Below, one piece after another: positions 62,900 through 64,000 of a DNA stretch of 64,000 nt; positions within the stretch are counted from its first letter, which is position 1, and each line of letters begins with the position of its first letter. The position numbers were made by a program, and so were the translations under genes. The stretch spans positions 1 to 64,000 of the forward strand of contig NZ_QDKG01000006.1 of assembly GCF_003076635.1 (NCBI RefSeq). Reading direction: 5' to 3'. The notes under the pieces were generated by a model, which saw only the letters and a list, made by a program, of their open reading frames with translations, was not told where the DNA came from and did no database searches. Source of the stretch: Sphingobacterium corticibacter. Its GTDB lineage: Bacteria; Bacteroidota; Bacteroidia; Sphingobacteriales; Sphingobacteriaceae.

Positions 62900-63292
62900 G
62901 ATTTGTAATACATATGTGGTAGTCTCTTAAACTGCAGCATCCTACTGGTGAAGCCTTACCACCTCCAACAAAGATCATACTAGCATTGTTAACCATCACA
63001 CAAGACGAAAGATCTCACCAGGACGTCGTGTACACTCTTCTATTTGTTTCGATCATGAAGCAGTTCTGAAGGCTTTTTAAAGGGCACTCCCAGTTAGGTT
63101 TCCCAGCGTAGTATAAGTTACATTTGGTTGTTGAAAATTTGAGGAAAAAGTACCATTTCGAAGATATAAACCAGTCTAATAACTGTTATGAATTTATTAA
63201 ATTATGAATAAGGAAAGCAACTGCTCGAAGATGCATTTCATACTTAAATTGCTATAAGAAAAAACCAATGTATGAACTGTTAAATCAATAAG

Positions 63293-63300
63293 TATATTTG
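63293..63300 (+). promoter_or_regulatory. Promoter -7 box of the PAS-domain gene
   Basis: TATATTTG matches TAnnTTTG exactly, 18 bases ahead of the ATG at 63319. A -33 element is not clear. Confidence 0.45.
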
Positions 63301-63318
63301 CAGACTATAGGTTTGTGT

Positions 63319-64000
63319 ATGAATTTGACTTTACGTGGCCTTTTACATGTCATAGCTGACATGCCACATGCCGTTGCCGTTTACGATAGTGAGGATCTAA
63401 ATATCGCAGTGGCAAATGCGAAAATGTTAGCAATATGGAGTCGTAAAGATGATCTAACAGGTCGTCAATTCGGCGAGGTATTTCCAGAACATGTAGCGCA
63501 AGGTTTTGATGCCTTACTACGTAATGTTTGGAAAACAGGCCATACATACGATGCATTAGAAACAAGAGCCGACATCACGATTGACGGTATACCCACAACA
63601 AGATTTTTTGATTTTCAGTATAAAGCATTAAAGGACGAAAACGGGGAGACCTACGCCCTGTTACATACGGCTACCGATGTAACTGATCGGAAGTTGGCTT
63701 GGGAAAATGTAGCTCAGCGAGAAGCAAGCGAGGCGTCTATTAATGAAGAACTTCGAGATAACAACGAAAAGCTGAATTTAGTGTTATCCGAGCTTGAACA
63801 ACGTGACAAGGAGTTGCAAAAAGTCAACGATGAGTTAGCGTCCAATAATCTAGAGCTTATCGCTCTAAATGAAGAGTACCAGTCGACCAATGAAATGCTG
63901 CATCAGACGCACCTAAATTTGCAACAAGCCAACGACTCTCTAAAAGTTGCGTATGAAAAAGTTCAGGAAAGCGAAGATCGCATGAATCTGGCTATTCAAT
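63319..64000 (+). CDS. PAS-domain sensor protein, N-terminal part (probable histidine kinase)
   Basis: An open frame of 227 codons runs off the window's end. It starts MNLTLRGLLHVIADMPHAVA and contains a PAS/PAC domain (about residues 10-125; AVYDSEDLNIAVANAKMLAI, ALLHTATDVTDRK). A long predicted coiled coil follows (about 130-222), rich in Glu, Gln, Asn and Leu. A second PAS domain seems to begin at the very end (SEDRMNLAIQ). This layout is common in cytoplasmic sensor histidine kinases of Bacteroidota, but the kinase part is not in the window. Confidence 0.85.
   Translation, partial: MNLTLRGLLHVIADMPHAVAVYDSEDLNIAVANAKMLAIWSRKDDLTGRQFGEVFPEHVAQGFDALLRNVWKTGHTYDALETRADITIDGIPTTRFFDFQYKALKDENGETYALLHTATDVTDRKLAWENVAQREASEASINEELRDNNEKLNLVLSELEQRDKELQKVNDELASNNLELIALNEEYQSTNEMLHQTHLNLQQANDSLKVAYEKVQESEDRMNLAIQ

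Larger units (their letters stand above)
62820..63318. other. Intergenic region with a long inverted repeat
   Basis: These 499 bases contain no convincing gene. A perfect inverted repeat lies near the start (62861-62899) and a -7 box near the end (63293-63300). Confidence 0.5.

Noticed and set aside
62820..63318. Possible tRNA or small gene in the gap
   Set aside because: No cloverleaf with a proper T-loop and no open frame with codon bias; only a terminator-like repeat and a promoter box.

Overview
The window looks like a chromosomal segment of a Bacteroidota bacterium, most likely family Sphingobacteriaceae (Sphingobacterium or a close relative). This is inferred from three SusC/TonB-type outer-membrane receptors, SusD-type lipoproteins, ECF-sigma/anti-sigma pairs, LytS/LytTR regulation, Bacteroidota-type promoter boxes (TAnnTTTG) and the scarcity of Shine-Dalgarno sequences. 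No species call can be made from the sequence alone.

Layout. 1-112: 3' end of a 5S rRNA and its terminator. 207-1754: an exported sulfatase. 1958-17413: a complete starch/maltodextrin utilisation locus in the order LacI regulator, SusC, SusD, SusE, GH13, beta-phosphoglucomutase, GH65 maltose phosphorylase, lipoprotein GH13 and sugar MFS permease. A palindromic operator lies just after the predicted susC promoter. Starch would be bound and cut at the surface, oligosaccharides moved inwards, and maltose split by phosphorolysis to glucose plus beta-glucose-1-phosphate, which becomes glucose-6-phosphate. 17452-22334 (minus): purN-purH-purM-rimB-like-rimK. 22572-31753: accessory genes, including a MACPF-domain lipoprotein, a VOC protein, a LytS/LytTR two-component pair followed by an outer-membrane barrel protein, two exported proteins, a broken Crp-family remnant and a membrane protein. 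31904-32899: an AraC regulator.

33022-51301 is the structurally most interesting part. Two nearly identical copies of nhaA (408 aa each, same orientation, 16,900 bp apart) sit inside direct repeats of about 1.4 kb. They bracket an amino-acid:Na+ symporter, two small coupled membrane proteins, an aldehyde dehydrogenase, and a second SusCD locus with its own sigma/anti-sigma pair. That locus has no glycosidase; it ends in a DUF5689-like lipoprotein and a calcineurin-type phosphoesterase lipoprotein. Each repeat copy carries a fragment of the gene that is intact beside the other copy, so this is a segmental duplication or recombination-borne unit.

51347-57593 (minus): ECF sigma, small atypical anti-sigma, TonB receptor, beta-propeller-like lipoprotein and PepSY membrane protein. 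The order matches the XusABC xenosiderophore uptake systems of Bacteroides. 57943-64000: PhzF-like isomerase, SMR exporter, Crp/Fnr regulator (intact relative of the remnant at 30.9 kb), an unrecognised protein, an AraC regulator next to an SDR oxidoreductase, and the start of a PAS-domain sensor that runs off the window.

No tRNA, CRISPR array, insertion sequence or prophage was seen. All calls come from reading the sequence by eye; no database search was run.
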